A program made the position numbers and the translations under genes. The notes under the pieces were generated by a model that was given only the letters and a program-made list of their open reading frames with translations, made no database searches and had not been told where the DNA came from. This document shows positions 1 to 9,295 of a stretch of DNA of 64,000 bases, in pieces. How positions within the stretch are numbered: the stretch's first letter is position 1; every line of letters starts with the position of its first letter. The DNA is from Autumnicola tepida (GTDB taxonomy: Bacteria; Bacteroidota; Bacteroidia; Flavobacteriales; Flavobacteriaceae), in contig NZ_JAVRHQ010000001.1 in NCBI RefSeq assembly GCF_031846485.1, positions 62,001 through 126,000 on the forward strand, read 5' to 3'.

Positions 1-1989
1 GTCTCCCTTATCGCCACTTTTTTCGTGATGTGGTTGCTGGGGTATTCCATAAACGTGCTTACGCTGCTGGCGATAGTCCTTGCCACAGGTCTTGTTGTTG
101 ATGATGGGATTGTGGTAACCGAGAATATCTATAAAAAAGTGGAAGAGGGGATGAGCCCCATTGAGGCGGCCATAAAAGGTTCCAATGAGATCTTCTTTGC
201 GGTAATCTCCATTTCTGTAACTCTGGCCGCGGTATTTCTTCCCGTTATATTTCTTGAAGGTTTTGTGGGAAGGTTGTTCAGGGAATTTGGGGTGGTACTG
301 AGCGTGGCTGTACTTATTTCAGCATTTGTTTCTTTAACCCTTACGCCAATGCTGAATGCCTATTTAATGAAGCCTGGCAAACAGAAAAAAACGAAGTTTT
401 ATGAGGTAACTGAAAAGTATTTTGTTAGGATGAATAAAAGCTATGCTGGTTCGCTTGAACGGTTTATGAAAAAGAGATGGCTTAGTTTTCCTATTTTGTT
501 TATCTGCCTCGGTTTTATTGGTTTATTCTACTACCTTGTTCCTAAAGAAACTGCTCCTTATGAAGACCGCAGCTTCGTCAGTTTAAGTGTTACCGCGCCT
601 GAAGGTTCCTCATATGAATATATGGACCGGTACATGACGGAGATCACCAAACTTATTAACGATTCCATTCCGGAGAAGAAAGTGAGCCTGGTGCTAACTT
701 CTCCCGGTTTCGGCTCTTCTTCAGTAAATAGTGGCCGCGCACATATTGCCCTGGTGGGCCCGGAGGACCGGGAACTCGCGCAGCATGAGATAGCAACTAA
801 CCTGGGAAGCTGGGCCAAAAATTATGTTGGCGCAAAATCAAACGTTTCTGAACGGCCTACCATTTCAGTAAATCGTCGCGGCGGGCCTCCTATTCAATAT
901 ATTCTTCAGGCTCCCAATTTTGAAAAGTTACAGGAAAAGGTTCCGGTTTTCATGGAAGAAGCCGAAAATGATCCTACCTTCTCTTTTACCAATGTTGACC
1001 TCAAGTTTAATAAGCCTGAAATTTATGTGAGCATAGACCGGGAAAAGGCTGAAGGCCTTGGGGTTTCTGTGCTTGATGTAGCCCAGACTTTGCAGTTGTC
1101 ACTTAGTGGGCAACGCTTTGGATATTTTCTGATGAATGGGAAACAATACCAGGTTATGGGGCAGTTCGATAAAAAAGACCGTAACGCGCCTATAGACCTC
1201 ACTTCAATATTTGTAAGAAATAATGAAGGACAACTTATCCAGCTGGATAACCTTGTTACCACCACAGAACATAGCAGTCCTCCGCAGTTGTACCACCATA
1301 ATCGTTATATGTCCGCAACAGTTTCGGCAAATCTCGCTCCGGGAAAAACCATTAGTGACGGGATTAATGCGATGGAAAGGATAAAAGATAAGGTGCTGGA
1401 CGATAGCTTTACTACAGATCTGGGTGGGGAATCACGGGATTTTGTGGAAAGCGGCTCCAATACATCCTATGCCTTTGGGCTGGCTTTACTGCTTATTTTC
1501 CTAATCCTGGCAGCACAATTTGAGAGTTTTGTAGATCCGCTCATTATCATCTTAACGGTTCCCATGGCAGTAGCCGGGGCTTTATTGTCTCTTTGGCTCT
1601 GCGGGCAAACCTGGAATATTTTCAGTCAGATAGGGACTATTATGCTTATTGGTCTGGTGACCAAAAATGGAATTTTAATAGTAGAGTTTGCTAACCAGCT
1701 ACGGGAAGAGGGTGTGCCAAAATTAGAAGCTATTATTCAGGCTTCAGAACAGAGGTTAAGACCTATTTTAATGACCAGCCTTACCATTGCCCTGGGAGCA
1801 CTGCCTATTGCTCTTTCTTTAGGAGCGGCTTCCACAAGCCGTATTGGTATGGGAGTGGTAATTATTGGAGGTACATTGTTTTCCCTGATCTTAACCTTAT
1901 TTATAATTCCGGCGATTTATTCTATGTGGTCCAGGGAAAAAAAGCATCGTCCCGAGTTTGATAATCTTTCAAAACTGGAGAATGAATAA
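1..1989 (+). CDS. RND efflux transporter, inner-membrane subunit (5' partial)
   Basis: This is the 3' part of an AcrB/MexB-type (HAE1) proton-driven drug or lipid exporter; the reading frame is open from base 1, so the start lies outside the window. About 660 of the usual 1030 or so residues are present. The TM4 motif GLVVDDGIVVTENI carries the two aspartates of the proton relay, and the TM10 segment VTKNGILIVEFANQ carries the relay lysine. A periplasmic porter/docking domain lies between two blocks of hydrophobic helices (roughly residues 10-120 and 490-640 of the visible part). It overlaps the TolC-like gene by 8 bp, so pump and outer-membrane channel are translationally coupled. The periplasmic adaptor is presumably upstream. 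Substrate cannot be read from sequence. Confidence 0.93.
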   Translation, partial: VSLIATFFVMWLLGYSINVLTLLAIVLATGLVVDDGIVVTENIYKKVEEGMSPIEAAIKGSNEIFFAVISISVTLAAVFLPVIFLEGFVGRLFREFGVVLSVAVLISAFVSLTLTPMLNAYLMKPGKQKKTKFYEVTEKYFVRMNKSYAGSLERFMKKRWLSFPILFICLGFIGLFYYLVPKETAPYEDRSFVSLSVTAPEGSSYEYMDRYMTEITKLINDSIPEKKVSLVLTSPGFGSSSVNSGRAHIALVGPEDRELAQHEIATNLGSWAKNYVGAKSNVSERPTISVNRRGGPPIQYILQAPNFEKLQEKVPVFMEEAENDPTFSFTNVDLKFNKPEIYVSIDREKAEGLGVSVLDVAQTLQLSLSGQRFGYFLMNGKQYQVMGQFDKKDRNAPIDLTSIFVRNNEGQLIQLDNLVTTTEHSSPPQLYHHNRYMSATVSANLAPGKTISDGINAMERIKDKVLDDSFTTDLGGESRDFVESGSNTSYAFGLALLLIFLILAAQFESFVDPLIIILTVPMAVAGALLSLWLCGQTWNIFSQIGTIMLIGLVTKNGILIVEFANQLREEGVPKLEAIIQASEQRLRPILMTSLTIALGALPIALSLGAASTSRIGMGVVIIGGTLFSLILTLFIIPAIYSMWSREKKHRPEFDNLSKLENE

Positions 1990-3289
1990 GCAAATCATAT
2001 TTCTTTCCATCTTTTTTAGTTTCTTTCTTGTGCAGTTAAGGGCGCAGGAAATTCTTACTGCGGAAGAAGCCGTAAAAATTGCCCTGGAAAATAACTACGA
2101 AATAAGGCTGGCAAAGAATTTACTGCAAATAGATGAAATTTCCGTCAGTCCTGGTTTGGCGGGTATGCTGCCGCAAGTTAGTGCCGTGCTGCAGGATGAT
2201 AACGGGATTCGCAGTTTAACGCAGGTCCGGTCAGATGGTGAAGTAAATTCCCTTAATAACGCGCGCAATAATAGTCTTGATTATGGGGTGGCTTTGGACT
2301 GGACAGTTTTTGACGGATTTCAGATGTTTGCGCGATATAAACAACTCCAGGAAATACAAAATTTAGGGGAAGCCGAATTACAGGTCTCTGTCATCACCAC
2401 TCTTGGTAATGTCCTGGTTACTTATTACGACCTGGTACAACAGCAACAGCAGCTTGCGGTGCTGGACAGCACCCTGGCCATCTCCAGGCAACGGGTGGAG
2501 CTGGCCCACAACAGGTTTACCATAGGAAAAGCGTCTAAACTGGAGGAATTGAACGCCCGCGTAGATTTAAATACGGACCAGGCGCTAATGTTGAACCAAA
2601 AAGAATCCTATGCAACTACCAGGATCAGGCTCAATGAATTGCTGGCACGTGATAGTAAGATCAGTTTTAAGGTGGTAGATGACATTGCGGTAGACGCTGA
2701 TTTGTTTTTGCCAAAATTGGAAACGCTGTTAAAAGAAAATAATCCTGAATTGTTAACGCAAGTCATCAGTCAGCGTATTGCTGAATTGGAACTTAAACAG
2801 GTGAAGGCCAACCGATATCCAACGCTTTTGGCCAGTACCGGCTATAATTTTAGTGATTCGGAATCCAGTTTGGGATACACCACCAATTCTTCTTCCCATG
2901 GCCTCACATATGGGTTTAGGGTAAGTTTAAATATTTTTGATGGCTTTAATCAAAATCGAAATGAAAAAATAGCGAAAATCCAGGTCGAGAATAGTAATCT
3001 GGCCATTAAACAACAGCAGAATAATTTATTGTCTCAGTTGAACAGCTCCTATAAAACCTATCAGACCAATTTGGATTTAATAGCATTGGAAGAAAAAAAT
3101 GAGGCGATAGCCAGGGAAAACCTGGAGATCACTATGGATAAATATCGTATTGGTACCATTCCTACTATTGAATTCAGGACTGCACAACTTAACTACATCA
3201 ATGCGAGATTAAGGCATAGTGATGCCATTTTTCAGGCAAAACTTTCCGAAATTTCCTTAAAGGCACTTTCCGGAAGTCTGCCTCTCTAG
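1982..3289 (+). CDS. TolC-family outer-membrane efflux protein
   Basis: Outer-membrane channel partner of the preceding RND pump. The start at 1982 overlaps the pump stop codon and gives MNKQIIFLSIFFSFFLVQLRAQ, a clean signal peptide ending in A-Q; an upstream start at 1958 would put eight non-signal residues in front. The 435 residues are normal for the family and show the two OEP repeats: long Gln- and Leu-rich helices near residues 95-215 and 300-420, with the repeated motif DYGVALDWTVFDGF / TYGFRVSLNIFDGF at the beta-barrel strands. No lipobox was seen. The gene ends 11 bp before a putative bidirectional terminator shared with the convergent molybdenum enzyme gene. Confidence 0.9.
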   Translation: MNKQIIFLSIFFSFFLVQLRAQEILTAEEAVKIALENNYEIRLAKNLLQIDEISVSPGLAGMLPQVSAVLQDDNGIRSLTQVRSDGEVNSLNNARNNSLDYGVALDWTVFDGFQMFARYKQLQEIQNLGEAELQVSVITTLGNVLVTYYDLVQQQQQLAVLDSTLAISRQRVELAHNRFTIGKASKLEELNARVDLNTDQALMLNQKESYATTRIRLNELLARDSKISFKVVDDIAVDADLFLPKLETLLKENNPELLTQVISQRIAELELKQVKANRYPTLLASTGYNFSDSESSLGYTTNSSSHGLTYGFRVSLNIFDGFNQNRNEKIAKIQVENSNLAIKQQQNNLLSQLNSSYKTYQTNLDLIALEEKNEAIARENLEITMDKYRIGTIPTIEFRTAQLNYINARLRHSDAIFQAKLSEISLKALSGSLPL

Positions 3290-3299
3290 TTTAAAAGAC

Positions 3300-3330
3300 A
3301 AAGCCAGACCTGATTATCAAGCCTGGCTTT
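3300..3330. terminator. putative bidirectional terminator between convergent genes
   Basis: AAAGCCAG (3300-3307) pairs with CTGGCTTT (3323-3330) across a short loop. It sits between the stop codons of the TolC-like gene (+) and the molybdenum hydroxylase gene (-). There is no long T-run on either side, so this is inferred mainly from position and the perfect 8-bp stem. Confidence 0.45.
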
Positions 3331-3393
3331 AGCCATTTCAGTTTTAAAATAAGATTTTAGATTCCTTCTTTTTTGATTAACCAGGATATTGGT

Positions 3394-5673
3394 TTATGTT
3401 TTTAACTCTCTTGCTTCCATTTGCATTTCAGAAATAAATGGCTGTTTATAAAACCTCTTTCCGGTGGCTTTGTAAAGTGCGTTGGCTAAAGCCCCCTGTA
3501 CCGGTGGAAACGGAGGTTCTCCAAGTCCTGTAGGGTCAATACCGTTTTCTACAAAATAAACGTCCACCTTTTTAGGGGCTTCCCTATGCCGTATAAGCCT
3601 GTACTTGTCAAAATTACTTTGTTGCGGAATGCCGCCGTTAAAAGTTATTTCGCTGTAGAGGGCATGGCCAATACCATCTATTGTCCCTCCTTCCACCATG
3701 TTTTTGGCAGCATCGGGGTTTACCACAATTCCGCAGTCTACCGCGCAGGTTACATTATCAATTACAGGTTCATTATTTTCTACCGTCATGTCCAGGATCT
3801 GTGCCACATAGGAGTTATGGCAGTAATAAGCAGATACGCCCCTGCTTAGATTGGTATTGCTGTTTTTCCAGCCAGCTTTATCTCTCACGAGCTCCAGGAC
3901 TCCGGCATAACGGGAGGCATCATAGTCATTATCTTCTCCAACAGGATCATTTTTTGCCCGTTCCAGCATCTCCAGGCGGAATTCTATAGGATCTTTGCCT
4001 GTTTCTTCAGCCAGTTCATCTAAAAATGATTGTTCTGCGCCGGCAATAAAATTGGACCTTGGCGCCCGGAAGGCACCTGTGGAGATATTTGAATCTATAG
4101 TCCAGCTTTCCGCCAGGTAATTATCTATAGCCCCGGCAGGAAAACGGTTGGCGAAAAGAGGGCTTTCTGTAATTCCACCGGCATTTACGTGAAAAGCGGT
4201 GATATTGTTGTTGCCGTCCAGTGCGGCGCGATAGGTTACATGATAAGCAGGGCGGTATACCCCGTTGGTCATATCATCTTCCCGGGTGTAAACCAGCTTT
4301 ACGGGTTTACCCAGTTTTTTGGAAATCACGGCAGCTTCAACTAGAAAATTTCCGTAAAGTCTGCGTCCAAATCCTCCGCCCATACGGGTCATTTGAATAT
4401 CTATATCTTCAAGCTCCAGCCCTAATCGCCTGTTTACACTTTTTTCAGCAAACTCAGGCGTCTGGATTGGTCCAAATAATTCAGCATGATCATCAGTAAC
4501 GTCGGCGAAAAAATTCATAGGTTCCATGCAATTATGGGCAAGGAACGGGCAGGAGTAGGAACGTTCTATCACCCTTGCAGCATTTTTAAATGCTTTTTCA
4601 GGGTCGCCATCTTTTCTTACTACTTCAGATTCTCTGGGTCCTACCTGCGTCATTAAAGAATTGTGTGTATCGGTACTTTCAAGTCCGCTAACATCTTCCA
4701 TGCCCGCAGATTTTTCAAGTATTTCTATCTCTTTGGTGAGTTCAGGATTCAAATCCCACTCTACATTCAGCTCTTTTTTGGCCTGCATCACCTGCCAGGT
4801 AGATTCACCAGCCACAACTACAAGTTTGGGAAAAGCAGTAACATCGCTCCATTCCTTTTCCATGTCTTCCGGATAAGTGTCTATGGTGAAAACATCAGTA
4901 ATACCAGGCATTTCTTTTACCTTTTCAGCATCCATAGATTTAAACTGCATTCCAAAGGCCGGAGGTTGCACGATCATGGCGATTAACATCCCGTCTTTTT
5001 GAGTATCCAAACCATAAAGTGGCTGTCCTGTAACAATTTTTTTGGCATCTACATTTTTCCTGGAAGTCCCGATTATTTTAAAGCTGTCGTTATCTTTTAA
5101 TTCAACTTCTGCAGGAACTTCGACCTTGGTGGCAGCTTTGGCAATTTCACCGTAGCCAATGGTTTTATCGCTGCCTTCATGTTTTATTACCCCATTTTCC
5201 ACAGAAAGTTCAGATACCGGTACTTCCCACTCGCTGGCAGCAGCTGTAAGCAACATCTGCCTTGCTGTGGCTCCGGCCATTCTTAGGGTTTCCCAGCCCT
5301 GTCTTATGGACTGGCTGCCCCCAGCGATCTGGCGGCTAAAAACGTCAGTATTCAAAGGTGCCTGTTCAACAATTACGTTGTTCCAGTCAACATCAAGTTC
5401 TTCGGCCACGATCATTGGCATGGATGTTTTTACATTCTGCCCAATTTCCGGGTTTGGAGAATATATGGTAACAATTCCATTATCGCCAATTTTCAAATAT
5501 CCATTTAACTCAAACCACTCATCCGGCATTTGCATGGCCATTTCTTTTCCTGCCTCTTCTTCGCCAGCACGGTTACATGCCAGCCAGTTAAAACCAAGTA
5601 TCAATCCGCCTCCCGCTAAAGAAACCCTTTTTATAAAGGATCTTCTGCCTATTCCTGTTTTTACTTTGCTCAT
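3394..5673 (-). CDS. xanthine dehydrogenase / isoquinoline 1-oxidoreductase-type molybdenum hydroxylase, large subunit
   Basis: Molybdopterin-binding subunit of the xanthine oxidase family, which hydroxylates aldehydes or N-heterocycles using water. The N-terminus carries a twin-arginine signal (RRSFIKR, residues 10-16) followed by a hydrophobic stretch, so the enzyme is exported folded to the periplasm. The sequence LGFNWLAC near residue 33 resembles a lipobox, so membrane anchoring as a Tat lipoprotein is possible. MGGGFGRR (near residue 400) and GLGEPPFPPVQGA near the C-terminus match cofactor-binding and catalytic-glutamate regions of the family. At 759 residues it fits the periplasmic IorB/aldehyde-dehydrogenase type, which lacks the FAD domain. 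The 2Fe-2S subunit gene lies just upstream, 26 bp away. Substrate is unknown. Confidence 0.9.
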   Translation of the reverse strand: MSKVKTGIGRRSFIKRVSLAGGGLILGFNWLACNRAGEEEAGKEMAMQMPDEWFELNGYLKIGDNGIVTIYSPNPEIGQNVKTSMPMIVAEELDVDWNNVIVEQAPLNTDVFSRQIAGGSQSIRQGWETLRMAGATARQMLLTAAASEWEVPVSELSVENGVIKHEGSDKTIGYGEIAKAATKVEVPAEVELKDNDSFKIIGTSRKNVDAKKIVTGQPLYGLDTQKDGMLIAMIVQPPAFGMQFKSMDAEKVKEMPGITDVFTIDTYPEDMEKEWSDVTAFPKLVVVAGESTWQVMQAKKELNVEWDLNPELTKEIEILEKSAGMEDVSGLESTDTHNSLMTQVGPRESEVVRKDGDPEKAFKNAARVIERSYSCPFLAHNCMEPMNFFADVTDDHAELFGPIQTPEFAEKSVNRRLGLELEDIDIQMTRMGGGFGRRLYGNFLVEAAVISKKLGKPVKLVYTREDDMTNGVYRPAYHVTYRAALDGNNNITAFHVNAGGITESPLFANRFPAGAIDNYLAESWTIDSNISTGAFRAPRSNFIAGAEQSFLDELAEETGKDPIEFRLEMLERAKNDPVGEDNDYDASRYAGVLELVRDKAGWKNSNTNLSRGVSAYYCHNSYVAQILDMTVENNEPVIDNVTCAVDCGIVVNPDAAKNMVEGGTIDGIGHALYSEITFNGGIPQQSNFDKYRLIRHREAPKKVDVYFVENGIDPTGLGEPPFPPVQGALANALYKATGKRFYKQPFISEMQMEARELKT

Positions 5674-5699
5674 CTTAATAAGTATTTAATTTGACTGGC

Positions 5700-6164
5700 T
5701 TAAGCTATTTGTGAATTGGAAGCCGATTTAATAGCAGCTTTTATCCTGGTGTAGGTCCCGCAACGGCAAATATTACCATTCATGGCACTTTCAATTTCTT
5801 CATCGCTGGGAGAAGGGTTTCTCTTTAATAAAGCAGAGGCAGACATAATTTGGCCTGCCTGGCAATAACCACATTGCGGCACATCATGCTCCAGCCATGC
5901 CTGTTGCACAGGATGATCCCCGTTCTCAGAAAGTCCTTCTATAGTAGTGATCTCATTATCTGCAGCAGATGAAATTGTAATCTGGCAGGATCTAACGGCT
6001 GAGCCATTAAAATGCACTGTACATGCACCGCACTGCGCAATTCCGCAGCCATACTTTGTACCCACCAATTTCATGTGGTCCCTTAGAACCCAAAGCAAGG
6101 GAGTGCTGGGATCTACATCAACAGTCTGCTCCTTTCCATTTATAGTTAAATTAAATTCTGCCAT
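5700..6164 (-). CDS. (2Fe-2S)-binding subunit of molybdenum hydroxylase (IorA-like)
   Basis: Small iron-sulfur subunit that passes electrons from the molybdenum centre of the downstream-encoded large subunit. An N-terminal plant-type ferredoxin fold has the cysteine pattern CGIAQCGAC...C (about residues 40-61). A C-terminal helical 2Fe-2S domain has CGYCQAGQI and CRCGTYTRI. At 154 residues it is the normal length. It has no signal peptide, as expected for a subunit exported together with a Tat-tagged partner. It is the first gene of a two-gene operon (26-bp gap) and is preceded by about 420 bp of AT-rich non-coding DNA. Confidence 0.93.
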   Translation of the reverse strand: MAEFNLTINGKEQTVDVDPSTPLLWVLRDHMKLVGTKYGCGIAQCGACTVHFNGSAVRSCQITISSAADNEITTIEGLSENGDHPVQQAWLEHDVPQCGYCQAGQIMSASALLKRNPSPSDEEIESAMNGNICRCGTYTRIKAAIKSASNSQIA

Positions 6165-6581
6165 GATCTTAAATTTTTCTAAAAAATAATAAATAATTTC
6201 TTTTCCCGCCGTGAAATTAGAAATTAAATGGAAATTTTATTTATAATTTTTACCGGTTAAATTCTGTTGCTGGAGTCAGCGTTTCTGAAAATCTTCTTTT
6301 ATGTCTTTTTTTTTTTTGGAAGAGCGCATATTTTAACAAGCTTATTGTGCTTCTGAATTAAAAATGTGGGTTCAAATTTAAATTTCTTGTAAACTTTGAA
6401 TCAGTAAATATTGAAAAAAGCTACTACCGGATTAACATTAATATAAAATAAAATTCTACTTGATAATTTTCTCTAAACATTTGAAATAAAGCGGGTTTAT
6501 ATTTTTGGCAAAAACTGCTGCTTGGGATTAATGGCTGTATTATTTAATCAACTTCTCCTTCCTTTACAGAAAAAGGAAGCC
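6165..6581. other. AT-rich intergenic region, no gene recognised
   Basis: About 417 bp between the divergent iron-sulfur subunit gene and a small plus-strand gene. It contains a T-run at 6304-6316 and many short A/T tracts. I found no clear TTTG-N19-TAnnTTTG promoter, hairpin terminator, tRNA or conserved small open frame. It presumably holds promoters for both flanking genes. Confidence 0.5.
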
Positions 6582-6776
6582 ATGTTTTGTTTCTTTATTG
6601 CAAAGAAAAGCAGGATAAATAACAGGCATGTAATCCATACCCATTTTTGTGAATTGCTTCCGGAGGAGAATGGCAGATTGGAGCTGGGTTATTTTGATGA
6701 TATCGAAAGTGCCATAACCGCTGGGAAAAAAAGGTTTAGCCGGGTGGAAGTATGTAAATACTGCTGCAACTTCTAA
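6582..6776 (+). CDS. small Cys/His-containing conserved hypothetical protein
   Basis: A 64-residue protein. The pattern H-x-H-x2-C followed by LPEENGRLELGYFDDIESAI and a C-terminal C-K-Y-C-C recalls small conserved flavobacterial proteins with the theme 'H..C..LP.E.....G.F....EA...A......C..C'. The cysteine and histidine placement suggests a small metal site; this is inference. The start at 6582 is chosen because AAAGGAAG lies just upstream and the conserved-looking part begins after it; an upstream ATG at 6522 would add 20 residues. No functional partner is evident. It converges with the broken acetyltransferase gene on the other strand. Confidence 0.5.
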   Translation: MFCFFIAKKSRINNRHVIHTHFCELLPEENGRLELGYFDDIESAITAGKKRFSRVEVCKYCCNF

Positions 6777-6882
6777 AAAATTTAATTCAGAATATTTGAA
6801 ATTTCGCCGGTTGAGAAATTGTATAATCGTTTCCACGATGGAGGTATATAAAAGGAATGAGGAGAATCAGGATATCAAAATA

Positions 6883-7328
6883 TTATAGATCTTTCTGAAA
6901 ACACACGCTGTTTTCAATTCCCGCATACTGCCCGTAATTAGGAATAATTCTGTAGCCACTCTTTTTATAAAGGGCGATAGCTTCCGGCTGTCTTACTCCT
7001 GTTTCCAGTATACATTTTGAGTAATTTAACTCCGCAGCCCAGGTTTCCAGTTCTTTCAGCACTTTGCCGGCAAATCCTCTTCCGCGAAAAAGGGAAAGGG
7101 TAAACATGCGTTTAATTTCCATAATACCTGGTTCAATTCTTTTATTACGCCACAGGATACTGCCTGTTCATTTTCAAATAACAGCACCACATGCTTTATC
7201 TTATCCAGTTTGTTGAACTGGTCGTAAAAAGAATGTTCTTCCCCGTCCCTTACAGCCAGGTCTGCATCAAGAGCTTTTACAAGGGAAATGAAATTTGGAT
7301 TACCGGAATGGGTGCGAAAAATCTTCAT
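6883..7328 (-). pseudogene. GNAT acetyltransferase, interrupted by a -1 frameshift
   Basis: Two overlapping minus-strand frames make one GNAT N-acetyltransferase. The upstream frame (7328 down to about 7140) gives MKIFRTHSGNPNF...VVLLFENEQAVSCGVIKEL. The downstream frame, from about 7139 to 6883, gives EPGIMEIKRMFTLSLFRGRGFAGKVLKELE... with the acetyl-CoA loop R-G-R-G-F-A-G. Adding one base near 7138-7142 joins them into about 148 residues, a normal length for the family, reading ...KEL-EPGIMEIKRMF. As given, the protein would run into an unrelated tail and lose the CoA site. Either the gene is freshly broken or the read has a one-base error. Confidence 0.75.
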
Positions 7329-7489
7329 GTAATTTTTATTGATTTTATGGACGAATTTTGAACCTCACTTTTGGAATCCCCAGTCTCTTAAAAAAATTTG
7401 TCAAATTTAGAATCTTATTAACCAGGTATTAACGGAAATTACCATGTTTAACAATTATCTTCAGGATTGAATACAGAAAAGATGAAATT

Positions 7490-8659
7490 ATGAAGAATTT
7501 ATTACTCATACTGGCTGTTTTTATTTCAGGCATTTGCAATGCTCAAAATTTTGGAGTCATTTCTGAAGAAAAGGTAAGTCATATCTATAAACCTGAAAAA
7601 GTTGAGGCCACTGCCGAAAAAATAAATTCCCTTTCCATGCCTGAAGGTTTCAAAATTGAAAAGTATGCTGAAAATCTTGAAAAACCCCGGATGATGGCGG
7701 TGAGTGAAGCCGGAAATGTGTATGTAACCCGCCGGCAGGGAGATGTAATTATGTTAAGCGATCAGGATAAGGATGGCAAGGCCGAAAAACAGCAAACCGT
7801 GGCAACTAAAGAGGGTGCTCATGGCGTGGCCTTAAAGGATAATATGTTTTACCTCATAACCGTAAATGATATTTTTAAAGCTGAAATAAATGAGGATGGT
7901 TCCCTGGGAGAACTGGAAAAATTTGTGGAGAACCTGCCCGATGGTGGTCAGCATCCTAACAGGACCATTGCTTTTGGGCCAGATGGGATGCTTTATGTGT
8001 CTGTTGGTAGTACCTGCAACGCCTGTGCGGAAACCAGGGAAGAAAATGCCACTATCTTACAGGTAGATCCAGAAACTGGTGAAAGAAATATTTTTGCCAA
8101 AGGCCTTCGGAATACCATCGGTTTTAAATGGCATCCGGAAACAGGTGTACTGTACGGAATGGATCATGGAATTGACTGGCTGGGAGATAATGACCAGGAA
8201 GAGGAGCTGAATAAAATTGAGGAAGGAAAAAATTACGGCTGGCCTTATGTTTATGCTGATGGGAAATTCAACAAATCTGATGAGCCTCCAAAAGGGATGA
8301 CGTGGGAGAAATATGCTGAAAAAACCACCTATCCTGAACTTTTATTTACCGCCCACAGTGCCCCCATGGATATGATTTTTTACAAAGGGGATATGTTCCC
8401 GCAGGAATATCAAAATTCAGCCATTATTACTTTTCATGGTTCGTGGAACAGAAAACCCGCTTCTGGATACAAATTGATGAGTGTTCGTTTTACAGATGGA
8501 AAAGCGGCAAAAGCTGAAGATTTTGTCACGGGTTTCCTGAGCAGTGATGGTACTTCCCAATTTGGCCGCCCGGTAGGATTAGTGGAATTAGAGGATGGTT
8601 CCATTCTTATAGCAGATGACGGCAGTGGAACTATTTACAGACTATCTTATAATCAATAG
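7490..8659 (+). CDS. PQQ-dependent sugar (sorbosone-type) dehydrogenase-like secreted protein
   Basis: Secreted six-bladed beta-propeller of the glucose/sorbosone dehydrogenase family, which oxidises sugars with PQQ. MKNLLLILAVFISGICNAQ is a signal peptide. The mature part begins with MPEGFKIEKYAENLEKPRMMAVSEAGNVYV, typical of the first blade. Later motifs are HPNRTIAFGPDGMLYVSVGS (about residues 155-175), GLRNTIGFKWHPETGVLYGMDHG and ELNKIEEGKNYGWPY. Length (389) is normal. It is transcribed alone, divergent from the broken GNAT gene. Actual PQQ use and substrate are not shown by sequence; some family members have other roles. Confidence 0.85.
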   Translation: MKNLLLILAVFISGICNAQNFGVISEEKVSHIYKPEKVEATAEKINSLSMPEGFKIEKYAENLEKPRMMAVSEAGNVYVTRRQGDVIMLSDQDKDGKAEKQQTVATKEGAHGVALKDNMFYLITVNDIFKAEINEDGSLGELEKFVENLPDGGQHPNRTIAFGPDGMLYVSVGSTCNACAETREENATILQVDPETGERNIFAKGLRNTIGFKWHPETGVLYGMDHGIDWLGDNDQEEELNKIEEGKNYGWPYVYADGKFNKSDEPPKGMTWEKYAEKTTYPELLFTAHSAPMDMIFYKGDMFPQEYQNSAIITFHGSWNRKPASGYKLMSVRFTDGKAAKAEDFVTGFLSSDGTSQFGRPVGLVELEDGSILIADDGSGTIYRLSYNQ

Positions 8660-8735
8660 AACCTTCTTTGAATTTTTATTAAACATTTCTTAAAACTGAA
8701 GAAATTTCTTACATTCGTCCACTTTATTTCAAACC

Positions 8736-9233
8736 ATGACAAGGACCAGGGCCATAAATTTATTGGAATTTCAGAAGAGCAGAATCTGGAATCCCTTAAT
8801 TACGCGGCAGGAATGGCTTGCAGGTGTTATACCTGTTATCATTAATATCTTTCCTAAAACTGCGGCTGTAAAGGTTTCCCTGCTGGAAAAGCTTAATGAG
8901 GATCCAAATTTTTACGAAGATTTGCCTTCCAATGAAAAGAAGAAACTGAGAAAGAAAAAAGCAGAGAAATATCTTCAGAATTTTATTGAAGAAATAGAAT
9001 TTTTAGGCGTGGAAGACAGGCGCATTGAAACTGGGGTGCTTTTGCGAAATTATACCTTTTGGATTATTATAATATGTGCAGGCCTGGCTGGTTTTTATGG
9101 AGGAGAAATTTTTCGAGAGGAAAATGAAACGGTTTTAGAACGGCTAAACGACCTGGAAAAAAAGAATCATTTCTATAAAAACAAAATTGAAGCCTTGGAA
9201 TTGCAGCTAAGTGAAAAGATAAAATTGAGCTAA
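8736..9233 (+). CDS. hypothetical protein with one C-terminal membrane helix and coiled coil
   Basis: Not recognised. The 165 residues comprise a soluble N-terminal part rich in Lys and Glu, one hydrophobic helix near residues 108-126 (YTFWIIIICAGLAGFYGG), and a charged heptad-like tail (ETVLERLNDLEKKNHFYKNKIEALELQL) that probably forms a coiled coil. No signal peptide is seen, so the N-terminus is likely cytoplasmic and the coiled coil periplasmic or cytoplasmic depending on topology. Codon use and frame openness look like the neighbours. It lies between the sugar dehydrogenase-like gene and the TerC gene, with 62 bp to the latter. Confidence 0.65.
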   Translation: MTRTRAINLLEFQKSRIWNPLITRQEWLAGVIPVIINIFPKTAAVKVSLLEKLNEDPNFYEDLPSNEKKKLRKKKAEKYLQNFIEEIEFLGVEDRRIETGVLLRNYTFWIIIICAGLAGFYGGEIFREENETVLERLNDLEKKNHFYKNKIEALELQLSEKIKLS

Positions 9234-9295
9234 AACCAATTTTCCTTTTCTGCATTTTTTCTACTTTTAATCCGCATTTAAAGCCTGATATTCCT

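Noticed and set aside
5159..5689. Plus-strand open frame of 176 codons
   Set aside because: It is antisense to the molybdenum hydroxylase gene, whose minus-strand protein has clear family motifs. Its translation is Ser/Pro-rich with no recognisable domain.
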